A stretch of DNA of 64,000 nucleotides, from positions 154,471 to 218,470 of the forward strand of contig JAHJHT010000003.1 in NCBI GenBank assembly GCA_018823835.1, in the 5' to 3' direction. A program made the translations under genes and the position numbers. Origin of the DNA: Alphaproteobacteria bacterium (lineage in GTDB: Bacteria > Pseudomonadota > Alphaproteobacteria > Rhizobiales > Rhizobiaceae). The notes under the pieces were generated by a model. The model made no database searches and was not told the DNA's origin. It saw only the letters and a list, made by a program, of their open reading frames with translations. Shown here one piece after another: positions 1 to 8,055 of this stretch (its first letter is position 1; each line of letters begins with the position of its first letter).

Positions 1-335
1 CGATCGAGCAGGCCAATAGCGAACTTGCCGCGGCCGAGACGCCGCCGGCGCCGGGCCCGACCAGCGAACAGGTCGAGGCGGCGGCCGACATGTCGGAAGA
101 AGACCGCAACGCCATGATCCAGACCATGGTGGCCGGCCTCGATGCAAGGCTGCGCGAAAACCCGCAGGATCCGGAAGGCTGGGCGCGGCTGCTGCGTTCC
201 TATGTCATGCTGGGCGACAAGCAGGCCGCCAGCGATGCGCTGGCGCGCGGCCGCCAGGCGCTGGGCGAGGACAGCGACGCGGCGCGCAACCTCGTCGCAT
301 TGGCCGGGTCGCTCGGCCTGCCGGCAACGGAGTGA
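1..335 (+). CDS. ccmI: CcmI/CycH, C-terminal part (cut by window edge)
   Basis: The reading frame is open from base 3 to the TGA at 333-335, so the start lies upstream of the window. The visible 110 residues have an Ala/Pro-rich linker followed by a TPR-like segment ([21 protein letters not shown]). This matches the periplasmic tail of CcmI, which holds apocytochrome c for the CcmF/CcmH haem ligation machinery. It is followed at 7 bp by ccmE, then ccmF and ccmH, the normal rhizobial cycHJKL order. The identification rests mainly on this context, because the N-terminal membrane part is missing. Confidence 0.85.
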   Translation, partial: IEQANSELAAAETPPAPGPTSEQVEAAADMSEEDRNAMIQTMVAGLDARLRENPQDPEGWARLLRSYVMLGDKQAASDALARGRQALGEDSDAARNLVALAGSLGLPATE

Positions 336-342
336 CGTGAAG

Positions 343-783
343 ATGACGCGCAAGCAGAAGAGACTGTCGGTAATCGCGGGCGCCATGGCCTTTCTCGGCG
401 CCGCCGTGGCGCTGACCTTCTACGCGCTCGGCCAGAAGGCCTCCTATTTCTACATGCCGGGCGATTTGCAGGCAGCGACGCTGCAGCCTGGCCAGCGCAT
501 CCGGCTCGGCGGTCTGGTCGAGGAGGGCACCATCGTGCGCGACCAGGGCACCGAGGTCGAGTTCTCGGTGACCGATGGCGACAGCTCGGTGAAGGTCCAT
601 TATTCCGGTATCCTGCCCGACCTCTTCCGAGAGAAGCAGGGTGTCATCACCGAAGGCACGTTCGGTCCTGACGGAAACTTCGTCGCCGACAGCGTGCTGG
701 CCAAGCACGACGAGAACTACATGCCCAAGGAAGTCGCCGACAGCCTGAAGGAAAAGGGCGTCTGGCAGGAGACGACGCAATGA
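343..783 (+). CDS. ccmE: Cytochrome c maturation haem chaperone CcmE
   Basis: This 146-residue protein is the usual length for CcmE. It has a short basic N-terminus ([11 protein letters not shown]), one membrane anchor at about residues 9-29, and a periplasmic OB-fold domain. The haem-attachment histidine lies in [11 protein letters not shown], the family signature, where His carries haem covalently and the following Tyr is conserved. CcmE takes haem from CcmC and passes it to CcmF. I chose the ATG at 343; an in-frame GTG two codons upstream (337) is possible. It lies directly after ccmI and 18 bp before ccmF. Confidence 0.95.
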   Translation: MTRKQKRLSVIAGAMAFLGAAVALTFYALGQKASYFYMPGDLQAATLQPGQRIRLGGLVEEGTIVRDQGTEVEFSVTDGDSSVKVHYSGILPDLFREKQGVITEGTFGPDGNFVADSVLAKHDENYMPKEVADSLKEKGVWQETTQ

Positions 784-801
784 TGGGAGGAAAGCGCCGC
801 C

Positions 802-2793
802 ATGGTTGAGATCGGGCACTTCGCGCTGGTCCTCGCCTTCGCGCTGGCGCTGGTTCAGTCGGTCTTGCCGCTGGCCGGCGCACGCAGCGGCAACGCGCGC
901 ATGATGGCGACCGGCGGACCGGTGGCTATAACCGGCTTCGTGATGGTGGCGCTCGCCTTCGCCGTGCTGACGCTGTCCTACGCGCGCTCGGACTTCTCGG
1001 TCGTCAATGTCTGGGAGAACTCCCACTCGCTGAAGCCGATGCTCTACAAGATCACCGGAACCTGGGGCAACCACGAGGGCTCGATGCTGCTCTGGGTGCT
1101 CATCCTGACCTTCTTCGGCGCGCTGGTCGCCCTGTTCGGCGCCAACCTGCCGGCCACGCTGCGCGCCGGCGTGATCTCGGTGCAGGGCTGGATCGGCGCG
1201 GCCTTCCTTCTGTTCATCCTCGCCACCTCCAATCCCTTCACGCGCCTGACGCCGGCGCCGATCGAGGGTCGCGACCTCAACCCGGTGCTGCAGGATATCG
1301 GCCTCGCCATCCATCCGCCGCTGCTCTACCTCGGCTATGTCGGCTTCTCGGTCTGCTTCTCCTTTGCCGTCGCGGCGCTGATCGACGGCCGCATCGACGC
1401 CGCCTGGGCGCGCTGGGTCAGGCCCTGGACGCTTGCCGCCTGGTCGTTCCTCACCGGCGGCATCGCCATGGGCTCCTACTGGGCCTACTACGAACTCGGC
1501 TGGGGCGGCTTCTGGTTCTGGGACCCGGTCGAGAACGCCTCCTTCATGCCGTGGCTTGCCGGCACGGCGCTGCTGCATTCGGCGATCGTCATGGAAAAGC
1601 GCTCGGCGCTGAAGATCTGGACGCTGCTGCTCGCCATCCTGACCTTCTCGCTGTCGCTGCTCGGCACCTTCCTCGTCCGCTCCGGCGTGCTGACATCGGT
1701 GCATGCCTTTGCCACCGACCCCAGCCGCGGCATCTTCATCCTGTGCATCCTGACAATCTTCATCGGCGGCTCGCTGGCGCTGTTTGCGCTGCGCGCGCCG
1801 ACGCTGACCGCCGGCGGCATCTTTCACCCGGTGTCCCGCGAGGGCGCACTGGTGCTGAACAATCTCTTCCTGACGACGGCGACGGCCACCGTGCTCATCG
1901 GCACGCTCTACCCGCTCGTCGTCGAGGCGCTGTCGGGCGACAAGATTTCCGTCGGCGCGCCCTTCTTCAACCTGACCTTCGGCCCGCTGATGGTGCCGCT
2001 GCTGGCGCTGGTGCCCTTCGGGCCGCTGCTCGCCTGGAAACGCGGCGACCTGCTGGCGGTCGGCCAGCGTCTGATGGCGGCCTTTGCCGGCGCGCTGCTT
2101 GTCGTCCTGGTGACGGCTCTCTTCGTCGACGGCGCCTCGGTGCTTGCGGCCCTCGGCGTCGGGCTTGCCGCCTGGCTGGTGTTCGGCGCTCTGACCGATC
2201 TGGCGCTCAAGGCCGGCGTCGGTTCGGTGCCGGTGGGCACGATGCTGCGCCGGCTCGCCGGCCTGCCGCTGTCGGTGTTCGGCACAACCCTTGCCCATCT
2301 CGGCCTCGGCCTGACGACGCTCGGCGTGGTGGGCGTGCTTTCCTTCGAGAGCGAGAACATCCTGTCCATGCGCCCGGGCGACACGGCCGAGATAGCCGGT
2401 CGCGCCCTGCGCTTCGAATCGATCGATCCGGTGAAGGGGCCGAACTACACCGAGGACCGCGCCACATTCGCGCTGCTCGACGAGGCCGGCCAGCCCTATG
2501 CCAGCGTCGTCTCTGCCAAGCGCTTCTATCCGGTACGCCAGATGCCGACGACCGAAGCCGGCATCAGGACGATGGGCTTCAGCCAGCTCTATATCTCGAT
2601 CGGCGACCAGACGGCCGACGGCGCGCTTGTCGTGCGCATCTGGTGGAAGCCGATGGTGACGCTGATCTGGCTCGGCGCTCTGGTCATGATGGGCGGCGGC
2701 GCTGTCTCGCTGTTCGACCGCAGGCTGCGCGTCGGCGCCCCGGCGCGCCGGCGCAAGGCGGCAAGCGGCAGGCCCGGCGAGGCGGCGGCGTGA
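802..2793 (+). CDS. ccmF: Haem lyase CcmF
   Basis: This 663-residue polytopic membrane protein is full length for CcmF. The tryptophan-rich WWD haem-binding segment (WGGFWFWDPVENASFMPW) begins at about residue 234, and the conserved stretch SVWENSHSLKP-like region near residue 70 reads VVNVWENSHSLKPMLYK. CcmF with CcmH and CcmI ligates haem to the CxxCH motif of apocytochromes on the periplasmic side. A good ribosome site (GGGAGG) lies about 12 bp before the ATG. The 3' end overlaps ccmH by 2 bases (GTGA), pointing to translational coupling. Confidence 0.97.
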   Translation: MVEIGHFALVLAFALALVQSVLPLAGARSGNARMMATGGPVAITGFVMVALAFAVLTLSYARSDFSVVNVWENSHSLKPMLYKITGTWGNHEGSMLLWVLILTFFGALVALFGANLPATLRAGVISVQGWIGAAFLLFILATSNPFTRLTPAPIEGRDLNPVLQDIGLAIHPPLLYLGYVGFSVCFSFAVAALIDGRIDAAWARWVRPWTLAAWSFLTGGIAMGSYWAYYELGWGGFWFWDPVENASFMPWLAGTALLHSAIVMEKRSALKIWTLLLAILTFSLSLLGTFLVRSGVLTSVHAFATDPSRGIFILCILTIFIGGSLALFALRAPTLTAGGIFHPVSREGALVLNNLFLTTATATVLIGTLYPLVVEALSGDKISVGAPFFNLTFGPLMVPLLALVPFGPLLAWKRGDLLAVGQRLMAAFAGALLVVLVTALFVDGASVLAALGVGLAAWLVFGALTDLALKAGVGSVPVGTMLRRLAGLPLSVFGTTLAHLGLGLTTLGVVGVLSFESENILSMRPGDTAEIAGRALRFESIDPVKGPNYTEDRATFALLDEAGQPYASVVSAKRFYPVRQMPTTEAGIRTMGFSQLYISIGDQTADGALVVRIWWKPMVTLIWLGALVMMGGGAVSLFDRRLRVGAPARRRKAASGRPGEAAA

Positions 2794-3260
2794 GGCGGCC
2801 GTTCTTCATCGCGCTCTGCGTCGCTCTGTTTTCGCTGTGGCAACCGGGCGCAGTCCTGGCCGTCCAGCCCGGCGAGGCGCTGTCGGATCCGGCGCTCGAG
2901 GCGAGGGCGCGCGCGCTGTCGACGGAGTTGCGCTGCATGGTCTGCCAGAACCAGTCGATCGACGTCTCCGACGCAGACCTGGCGCGCGACCTGCGCGTGC
3001 TGGTGCGCGAGCGGCTTAGCGCCGGCGACAGCGATGCCGAGGTGCTCGACTACATCGTCTCGCGCTATGGCGAATTCGTGCTGCTGAAACCGCAGTTCAA
3101 CATCCGCAACGCCCTGTTGTGGGGTACGCCGCTGATCCTGCTGCTTGTCGGAGGCGGCGTCATGCTTGCGGCCGGAAGGTCACGCAGGAAGGCCGAGCCC
3201 AAGGCCCTGACCGCCGAGGAATCGGCGGCGCTGAACGAGATCCTGACACGCAGGCAGTAA
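2790..3260 (+). CDS. ccmH: Cytochrome c maturation thiol reductase subunit CcmH (CycL)
   Basis: The protein is 156 residues. It has an N-terminal signal/anchor (PFFIALCVALFSLW), a redox motif C49-M-V-C52 followed by QNQS, and a C-terminal membrane helix at about residues 110-130 (LLWGTPLILLLVGGGVML). This matches the short CcmH/CycL form that keeps apocytochrome cysteines reduced. The GTG start at 2790 overlaps the ccmF stop. It is the last gene of the ccm run; the next 270 bp are AT-rich and non-coding. Confidence 0.95.
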   Translation: MRRPFFIALCVALFSLWQPGAVLAVQPGEALSDPALEARARALSTELRCMVCQNQSIDVSDADLARDLRVLVRERLSAGDSDAEVLDYIVSRYGEFVLLKPQFNIRNALLWGTPLILLLVGGGVMLAAGRSRRKAEPKALTAEESAALNEILTRRQ

Positions 3261-3533
3261 CGTCCCTGCCGTCATGGCGATGTATCCGCCGCAGCGGGGA
3301 TTGATCCGACCGCGGCAGCGCTCGCGTCCCTCTGCTGTTCTGTCGACGATTCTCCTTCGCCAAAATACTTCATACGTCAAATATTTTATGTGCTATGATT
3401 GGGCATCTCCAAAAAAAATGAGGTCCGATTGGCAGTATCTTACTTTCAGTTTTATATGAGATTTTCGGTCGCCGCTTTTGTAGGCGTGTCGGTATATTCG
3501 ATCTATAATTGGCAATAGTGGAAGATTGAGACG
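3261..3533. other. AT-rich intergenic region after ccmH
   Basis: No convincing gene is present. From about 3345 the base composition drops sharply against the flanking coding DNA, with runs such as AAATATTTTATG and an A8 tract. A TATAAT sequence at 3504-3509 lies 24 bp before the GTG of the next gene and could be its -10 element. I see no good -35 at the standard distance. Confidence 0.4.
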
Positions 3534-3797
3534 GTGAGTATTACGTTTCCCAATCCAAGTCGTAGCTATGATGACAGGAACGATTGGGTCCGGTTTGTCG
3601 GCCACGATGGCATGTTCCAGATATCATTCTCCATTGCCACGGCAGCGCTGTCGAAGAAGAATGCCAGGCAACTCAGCACCGAGGAGGATTTCCTCAGTGC
3701 CTTCGACGCGGAACGCAAGAGCATAGAGACGATTGCCAGCAAGGCCTATTCGCAGACCCGAAAGAGTTCCTACGCATTCACAGCCGACGACATCTGA
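3534..3797 (+). CDS. DUF1488 family protein
   Basis: The 87-residue protein opens with SITFPNPSRSYDDRNDWVRF, the hallmark of DUF1488: FPNPSRSYD, then a VRFxGHD motif, then a predicted alpha-helical second half. Members are small cytosolic proteins of unknown function, common in Rhizobiales. The start is GTG, preceded by a weak purine stretch (GAAGATTGAGACG). It is followed at 25 bp by another small gene on the same strand, so the two are probably co-transcribed. Confidence 0.75.
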   Translation: MSITFPNPSRSYDDRNDWVRFVGHDGMFQISFSIATAALSKKNARQLSTEEDFLSAFDAERKSIETIASKAYSQTRKSSYAFTADDI

Positions 3798-3822
3798 ACC
3801 CTACCTTGTCAGGAACCACCGA

Positions 3823-4050
3823 GTGACGACGCGCCGCAACACGCCAGCAATCCGGGCCTTTGCAATCGGGCAGCAGGTGCGATTCAAGACCTGGCTGAAA
3901 AGCCCCAGCGAAGAGCGGCAGGTTTTTGTCGTCCTGGCACATCTGCCGCCGGTCGAGGGCGCGGTCCAGTACAGGCTGCGGGCCGAGACTGAGGCGTTTG
4001 AACGCGTGGCGCGCGAGGACGCTCTGGCCGAGCTGCCGACGCAGGCCTAG
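3823..4050 (+). CDS. Small conserved hypothetical protein (SH3-like)
   Basis: The product is 75 residues. I chose the GTG at 3823 because AGGAA lies 8 bp before it, and because the frame upstream of it runs antiparallel to the better-supported DUF1488 gene. The core FAIGQQVRFKTW...VVLAHLPPVEGAVQYRLRAE resembles small rhizobial proteins that begin with IGQQVR and end with a YRIR...ERVVTEDxL segment, which I remember only as hypothetical proteins. The pattern of beta strands suggests a compact SH3-like barrel. Function is unknown. Confidence 0.55.
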   Translation: MTTRRNTPAIRAFAIGQQVRFKTWLKSPSEERQVFVVLAHLPPVEGAVQYRLRAETEAFERVAREDALAELPTQA

Positions 4051-4180
4051 GTCTCGATCCGGCCGGCGATCGCTAGATTACAAAGAATTCATCTACCGGA
4101 AATGGCACGGTAATGTCGCCGGCTCTATCTCCTTTGCGAGGATGACGGATTAGCGCATCCAAGCAAGAGGAATGATATTT

Positions 4181-5725
4181 ATGACGACCTCCCCAAGCCC
4201 CCTTAATCGTGGCCGCAACAGGCTTCTCGCCGCAGCGGCATCCATTGCAATTGCCGGCGCCATCGGTTTGGGCGCCGTGACCAGCGGCACCGCGCCCGTG
4301 CAGGCTGAGGCGGTTCGCGTCACCGCGCCGCAGGCTCCCGGCTTCGCCGACGTGGTCGAGAAGGTCTCGCCCGCGGTCATCAGCGTCCGCGTCAAGGCCA
4401 AGGTCCAGCCGGCCTCCGACGACGGCGGTTTATTCCAGGCCCCCGGTTTCGACGACCTGCCCGACGATCACCCGATGAAGCGCTTCTTCAAGGAGTTTCG
4501 CGGCTTTGGCGACGGCCAGAAGGACCGCCAGCAGCGCCGCCGCGACCGCCGCGACAATGGCCCGAGGCCGGTCGCACAGGGTTCCGGCTTCTTCATCTCC
4601 GAGGACGGCTATCTGGTCACCAACAACCACGTCGTCGACGGCGGTGCGGAATTCACCGTGGTGATGGATGACGGACGCGAACTCGACGCCAAGCTCATTG
4701 GTACCGATCCGCGCACCGACCTGGCGGTCCTCAAGGTAGACGCCGACAGCTCGAGCAAGTTTACCTACGTCGACTTCGCTGACGATTCCAAGGTCCGCGT
4801 CGGCGACTGGGTCGTCGCCGTCGGCAACCCGTTCGGCCTCGGCGGCACCGTCACGGCCGGTATCGTCTCGGCCCGCGGCCGCGACATCGGCGCCGGCCCC
4901 TATGACGATTTCCTGCAGATCGACGCTGCGGTGAACCGCGGCAACTCCGGCGGCCCGGCTTTCAACCTCAACGGCGAGGTTGTCGGCATCAACACCGCGA
5001 TCTTCTCGCCCTCGGGCGGCAATGTCGGCATCGCCTTTGCGATCCCCGCCTCGACGGCCAGGGAGATCGTGCAGGACCTGATCAAGGACGGCTCGGTGCA
5101 GCGTGGCTGGCTCGGCGTCGAGATTCAGCCGGTGACGCCGGAAATCGCCGACTCGCTTGGCATCAAGAAGGACACCGGCGTGCTTGTCTCCAACGCGCAG
5201 GACGACAGCCCGGCCAAGGCGGCTGGCCTGACCGCCGGCGACGTCATCACCGGTGTCGACGGCAAGGATGTCTCCTCGCCGAAGGAACTGGCCCGCATGA
5301 TCGGCAACATCGCACCCGGCAAGTCGGTCGAGGTGACGGTCCTGCGCGACGGCAGCTCGAAGGACTTCACGGTCAAGCTCGGCGAATTGCCGGATGCCAA
5401 GCAGCAGGCTTCGGTCGCTCCGGATGAAGCCCTGCCGCAGCAGTCCGACTCCGAGACGCTTGCCGACCTCGGCCTGACGGTAACCCCTGCCGATGACGGC
5501 AAGGGCCTGGTCGTCACCGATGTCGAGCCCGGCAGCGACGCCGCTGACCGCGGCCTGCAGGCCGGCGACGTCATTACCAGCGTCAACACCATGGACGTGT
5601 CGGGCGCTGGCGACGTCACCAAGGCCATCGACGAGGCAGCCAAGGCCGGCCGCAAGGCCGTGCTGGTGCAGATCACGCGCCAGGACGCCAGCCGCTTCGT
5701 GACGCTGCCCGTCGACAAGGGCTGA
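4181..5725 (+). CDS. degP: Periplasmic Do-type serine protease (DegP/HtrA)
   Basis: This is a 514-residue trypsin-fold protease/chaperone with two C-terminal PDZ domains. It has a signal peptide (about residues 1-45, ending PVQAEA), a protease domain with catalytic H150 (NNHVVDG), D180 (RTDLAVLK) and S256 (RGNSGGPAFN), PDZ1 at about 300-390 and PDZ2 at about 425-510. It degrades or refolds damaged envelope proteins. ATGs occur at 4172 and 4181; the AGAGG at 4166-4170 is correctly spaced only for 4181. The next genes are a two-component pair, matching the rhizobial degP1 neighbourhood and suggesting envelope-stress signalling. Confidence 0.96.
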   Translation: MTTSPSPLNRGRNRLLAAAASIAIAGAIGLGAVTSGTAPVQAEAVRVTAPQAPGFADVVEKVSPAVISVRVKAKVQPASDDGGLFQAPGFDDLPDDHPMKRFFKEFRGFGDGQKDRQQRRRDRRDNGPRPVAQGSGFFISEDGYLVTNNHVVDGGAEFTVVMDDGRELDAKLIGTDPRTDLAVLKVDADSSSKFTYVDFADDSKVRVGDWVVAVGNPFGLGGTVTAGIVSARGRDIGAGPYDDFLQIDAAVNRGNSGGPAFNLNGEVVGINTAIFSPSGGNVGIAFAIPASTAREIVQDLIKDGSVQRGWLGVEIQPVTPEIADSLGIKKDTGVLVSNAQDDSPAKAAGLTAGDVITGVDGKDVSSPKELARMIGNIAPGKSVEVTVLRDGSSKDFTVKLGELPDAKQQASVAPDEALPQQSDSETLADLGLTVTPADDGKGLVVTDVEPGSDAADRGLQAGDVITSVNTMDVSGAGDVTKAIDEAAKAGRKAVLVQITRQDASRFVTLPVDKG

Positions 5726-5786
5726 TCGCTCTGCGGTTCCCGGGGCATGAGGCTTCCTTGCTGAGCCTGCCCCGGAGGACCCGCAG

Positions 5787-5802
5787 CGGTTACGCGTAAC
5801 CG
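5787..5802. promoter_or_regulatory. Perfect 16-bp palindrome upstream of response regulator
   Basis: CGGTTACGCGTAACCG is identical to its reverse complement. It lies 62 bp after the protease stop and 118 bp before the response regulator start. The flanks hold two further inverted repeats: CCGGGGCA/TGCCCCGG at about 5738-5775, which may end degP transcription, and a GC-rich stem near 5820-5850. The position fits an operator, but the binding protein is unknown. Confidence 0.4.
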
Positions 5803-5919
5803 AGTCATCCGTGGGCGGGTCCGGCGGCGGCAGGTTCCATCGCCTGCTGCCGCCATCGTCCACCAAAGGGTTCGCGATCGGCTACCGCTTCGCGGACCTT
5901 TTTCGCGTATAGAGGGCAC

Positions 5920-6594
5920 ATGAAGATTCTCGTTATCGAAGATGACCGCGAGGCTGCCGAGTATCTCGAGAAGGCCTTTGCAGAAGCCGGTCATACCGTG
6001 CATGTCGCCGGCGACGGCGAGACGGGGTTCGCACTCGCCGATTCCGGCGACTACGACACGATGGTGGTCGACCGCATGCTGCCGCGGCGCGACGGGCTGT
6101 CGCTGATCGCCGCGCTGCGCTCGCGCGGCAACGCGACGCCGGTCCTGATCCTCTCGGCGCTCGGCGAGGTCGATGACCGCGTCACCGGCCTGCGCGCCGG
6201 CGGCGACGACTACCTTACCAAACCCTATGCCTTTTCCGAGCTGCTCGCCCGCGTCGAGGTGCTGAGCCGCCGCGCCAGTTCGCGCGAGGCCGAGACGGTC
6301 TACCGCGCTGGCGATCTGGAGCTCGACCGGCTGTCGCACACGGTGCGGCGTGCCGGCCGGGACATCACGCTGCAGCCGCGCGAATTCCGACTGCTGGAAT
6401 ACCTGATGCGCCATGCCGGTCAGGTGGTGACGCGCACCATGCTTCTCGAGAATGTCTGGGACTACCACTTCGACCCGCAGACCAACGTGATCGACGTCCA
6501 TATCTCGCGGCTGAGGGGCAAGATCGAGAAGAACTTCGACAGTCCGATCCTTCACACGATCCGCGGCGCCGGCTATATGCTCAAGGCCGGATGA
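5920..6594 (+). CDS. OmpR-family response regulator
   Basis: The 224-residue protein has a receiver domain (residues 1-117) with acidic pocket E7/D8/D9, phosphoacceptor D51 (TMVVDRMLP) and the TKPYAF lysine. A C-terminal winged-helix domain follows (about 128-222; LQPREFRLLEYLMRHAGQVV and VDVHISRLRGKI). It is a DNA-binding transcription regulator phosphorylated by the kinase encoded next, whose ATG overlaps this stop codon (ATGA). Given the adjacent Do protease, an envelope-stress role is likely but not shown by the sequence. Confidence 0.93.
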   Translation: MKILVIEDDREAAEYLEKAFAEAGHTVHVAGDGETGFALADSGDYDTMVVDRMLPRRDGLSLIAALRSRGNATPVLILSALGEVDDRVTGLRAGGDDYLTKPYAFSELLARVEVLSRRASSREAETVYRAGDLELDRLSHTVRRAGRDITLQPREFRLLEYLMRHAGQVVTRTMLLENVWDYHFDPQTNVIDVHISRLRGKIEKNFDSPILHTIRGAGYMLKAG

Positions 6595-8054
6595 CAAGCA
6601 TGAGAAACGCCCTTCGCCTGCCCGCCATCATGCGGACGACGGCGGCGAGGCTGTCGGCGCTTTACTTTATCCTGTTCGCTCTCTGCGCGACGCTGCTCGT
6701 GGTCTACATGACCTCGCTGTCGGCGCGCATGCTGACAGCGCAGTCACAGGAAACCATCAACGAGGAGGTGCAGGGCCTCGACCGTGCCTACCGCCAGGGA
6801 GGCCTGCCGGTCCTGGTGCGGGTGATCGAACAGCGTTCGCGCCAGCCGGGCGCCAATCTCTACCTTATCGCAGACCCCAACGGCCGCATCCTGACCGGCA
6901 ACGTCGAGAGCCTCGAGCCGGGGGTGCTGGAGACCGACGGCTGGACCGAGGTGCCCTTTTCCTACCAGCGCTACGGCGAAGGTGCCGACCGCCGCGGCGG
7001 CGACGCGCGCCCGGCGGAGGCGCCGCCGCTCAGCGAGACGCGCCACAACGCCATTGCGCTGGTCTCGCGCCTGCCCAACCAGATGATCGTGCTGGTCGGT
7101 CGCGACCTCGGCGAGCCGGAGCGCTTCAGGGGAGTGGTGCGTCGCGCCCTGATGTTCGCGCTCGGCATGATGGCGCTCGGCGGCCTCCTGATCTGGTATT
7201 TTGTCGGCCGGCGGGCGCTCAGGCGCATCGACAGCGTGTCGGAGGCCAGCCGCCGCATCATGGGCGGCGACCTGTCGGGCCGGTTGCCGATCACGGGCGC
7301 CGGTGACGAGTTCGACCGCCTGTCGGAAAACCTCAACACCATGCTGACCCGCATCGCCGGGCTGAACGAGGGCCTGAAACAGGTCTCGGACAACATCGCC
7401 CATGACCTCAAGACGCCGCTGACGAGGCTGCGCAACCGCGCCGAGGCAGCGCTGGCCGGCGATCCCGAAACAGCCGGCTACCGCGAGGCGCTGGAAGCGA
7501 CGATCGCCGAGTCGGACCGACTGATAAAGACCTTCAACGCGATCCTGATGATCTCGCGGCTGGAGGCCGGCTATTCCACCGAGGCCTTCGTCAAGGTCGA
7601 CCTTGCCGCCACCATCCGCGACGTGGTCGAGCTCTACGAGCCGGCTGCCGAGGAGCGCAACGTCATCCTCGAGGCGCCTGAGAGCGAATCCGCGGTGATC
7701 GACGGCAACCGCGAACTGATCGGCCAGGCGCTGTCCAACATCGTCGACAACGCGATAAAATACTCGGCCGACGCCACCGGCCAGGCGAAAGTCAGCGTCG
7801 TCATCGAGCGTTCGGGCGGCGAGGTGCGGCTCAGCGTGTCCGACAATGGCCCCGGCATTCCCGACGAGGTCGACCGCAATCGCGCCACCGAGCGCTTCGT
7901 CCGCCTGGAGAAAAGCCGCTCGCAGCCGGGCTCCGGTCTTGGCCTCAGCCTTGCCAAGGCGATCATGAAATTTCATGGTGGTCGCATTGAACTCCTGCCG
8001 GGCAGTCCCGGGCTGACCGCGGTCATGGCCTTCCCCGCAGCCAAGGGCGGATAG
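6591..8054 (+). CDS. Two-component sensor histidine kinase
   Basis: The 487-residue inner-membrane kinase has two membrane helices (about residues 22-44 and 183-203) around a periplasmic sensor of some 140 residues, then a HAMP domain, a dimerization domain with phospho-acceptor H271 (NIAHDLKTPLTRLRNR), and an ATPase domain with N box (NIVDNAIKYS), G1 (SDNGPGIP) and G2 (GSGLGLSLAK). It overlaps its response regulator by 4 bases and precedes glnE by one base. The closest class is the EnvZ/QseC-like HAMP kinases. The sensed signal cannot be read from the sequence. Confidence 0.93.
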   Translation: MTSMRNALRLPAIMRTTAARLSALYFILFALCATLLVVYMTSLSARMLTAQSQETINEEVQGLDRAYRQGGLPVLVRVIEQRSRQPGANLYLIADPNGRILTGNVESLEPGVLETDGWTEVPFSYQRYGEGADRRGGDARPAEAPPLSETRHNAIALVSRLPNQMIVLVGRDLGEPERFRGVVRRALMFALGMMALGGLLIWYFVGRRALRRIDSVSEASRRIMGGDLSGRLPITGAGDEFDRLSENLNTMLTRIAGLNEGLKQVSDNIAHDLKTPLTRLRNRAEAALAGDPETAGYREALEATIAESDRLIKTFNAILMISRLEAGYSTEAFVKVDLAATIRDVVELYEPAAEERNVILEAPESESAVIDGNRELIGQALSNIVDNAIKYSADATGQAKVSVVIERSGGEVRLSVSDNGPGIPDEVDRNRATERFVRLEKSRSQPGSGLGLSLAKAIMKFHGGRIELLPGSPGLTAVMAFPAAKGG

Positions 8055-8055
8055 A

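Noticed and set aside
205..2298. Very long open frame on the minus strand across ccmE and ccmF
   Set aside because: It is an antisense shadow of well-supported genes in GC-rich DNA; the product is a low-complexity Arg/Gln/Glu sequence without any domain. The same applies to the long minus-strand frames at 4430-5866, 5125-6597, 6744-8792, 8110-10473 and 16271-18553 and the plus-strand frames at 11131-12219, 12247-13362 and 29907-31949.
3274..3459. 61-codon plus-strand frame in the AT-rich gap after ccmH
   Set aside because: No ribosome site, no family, and it crosses the composition boundary.
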